Assembly: GCA_944376955.1 (NCBI GenBank)
Contig: CALWEB010000142.1
Coordinates: forward strand, 1 to 13,124
DNA from: an uncultured Agathobaculum sp.
GTDB taxonomy: Bacteria; Bacillota; Clostridia; Oscillospirales; Butyricicoccaceae
DNA: 13,124 nt
Direction of reading: 5' to 3'
Shown: in pieces, positions 13,007 through 13,124 of the stretch
Position numbering within the stretch: the first letter of the stretch is position 1
Layout of the letters: the number at the start of each line of letters is the position of its first letter
Translations under genes and position numbers: made by a program
The notes under the pieces: model-generated
What the model saw: only the letters and a program-made list of their open reading frames with translations
What the model was told of the DNA's origin: nothing
Databases searched by the model: none

Positions 13007-13124
13007 TTGCCATAAGAAAACATGAAAAAAACCAGTAAAATCAATGTTTTTTAGGGCAGCGGAAAACGGGGCAGGTCAAAACAACTGAATAATCAGGCAG
13101 AAACAGGGTGTTGTCAAGCATGAC
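13007..13124 (-). other. AT-rich right end: possible small RNA or 3' end of an off-window gene
   Basis: No recognisable protein. On the minus strand, TTGACA (13112-13117), a 17-bp spacer and GATTAT (13089-13094) make a plausible promoter whose transcript of about 100 nt would end at the terminator 12983-13006. Alternatively one minus-strand frame is open from the window edge to a stop at 13041-13043 (26 residues after an ATG at 13121, with C-P-x-x-x-C-P near its end), which could be the tail of a gene. I cannot decide between them. Confidence 0.3.

Noticed and set aside
13041..13121. 26-residue minus-strand open frame with a C-P-x3-C-P motif
   Set aside because: Too short to call as a gene; only the window edge keeps it open and a promoter-like sequence overlaps it.

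Overview
The window reads as ordinary chromosome from a GC-rich, low-GC-lineage Gram-positive, most likely a Clostridia/Oscillospirales-type gut Firmicute. This rests on a CdaA-YbbR c-di-AMP operon, a DUF815 ATPase, a DUF5685/J-domain pair, an HtrA with a cytoplasmic Gln/Pro-rich leader, strong purine-rich ribosome binding sites and use of GTG/TTG starts. Genus cannot be set from the sequence alone. I see no IS element, prophage, CRISPR array, tRNA or rRNA.

Layout, left to right. (1) 1-1048: the first 14 codons of a J-domain protein and, overlapping it, a DUF5685 protein, both minus strand with their own promoter at 964-992. (2) 1032-5421: a minus-strand operon read right to left: cdaA (diadenylate cyclase), cdaR/ybbR (its membrane-anchored regulator), a COG2509-type FAD-dependent oxidoreductase, and a small RseC/SoxR-reducing family membrane protein. 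The first three are joined by 4-nt overlaps. The glmM gene that commonly follows cdaA-cdaR is not here. (3) 5428-6837: a second minus-strand pair, DUF3343 protein then a class V aminotransferase/cysteine desulfurase-like enzyme, also joined by a 4-nt overlap; probably sulfur or selenium handling. (4) 6808-8147: a divergent promoter region built around a perfect inverted repeat, then a plus-strand DUF815 AAA-type ATPase ending in a strong terminator.

(5) 8150-8394: a non-coding stretch between convergent genes, packed with six consecutive hairpins, the most unusual structure in the window. (6) 8395-12201: minus strand, an OmpR-type response regulator, its HAMP/HisKA sensor kinase, and an HtrA-like serine protease downstream, suggesting an envelope-stress circuit of the CssRS/HtrA or CpxAR/DegP kind. 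(7) 12228-12976: divergent trmO, the methyltransferase for t6A37 in tRNA. (8) 12977-13124: AT-rich, with a minus-strand terminator and a possible minus-strand promoter, so either a small RNA or the 3' end of a gene lying beyond the right edge.

Together the genes are mostly envelope and housekeeping functions: c-di-AMP signalling linked to wall and turgor control, envelope protein quality control with a two-component sensor, redox proteins, sulfur mobilisation and tRNA modification. The best leads for something undescribed are the hairpin array, the two unknown-function proteins placed in the c-di-AMP operon, the DUF5685/J-domain pair, and the shared inverted repeat between the DUF3343 and DUF815 genes.
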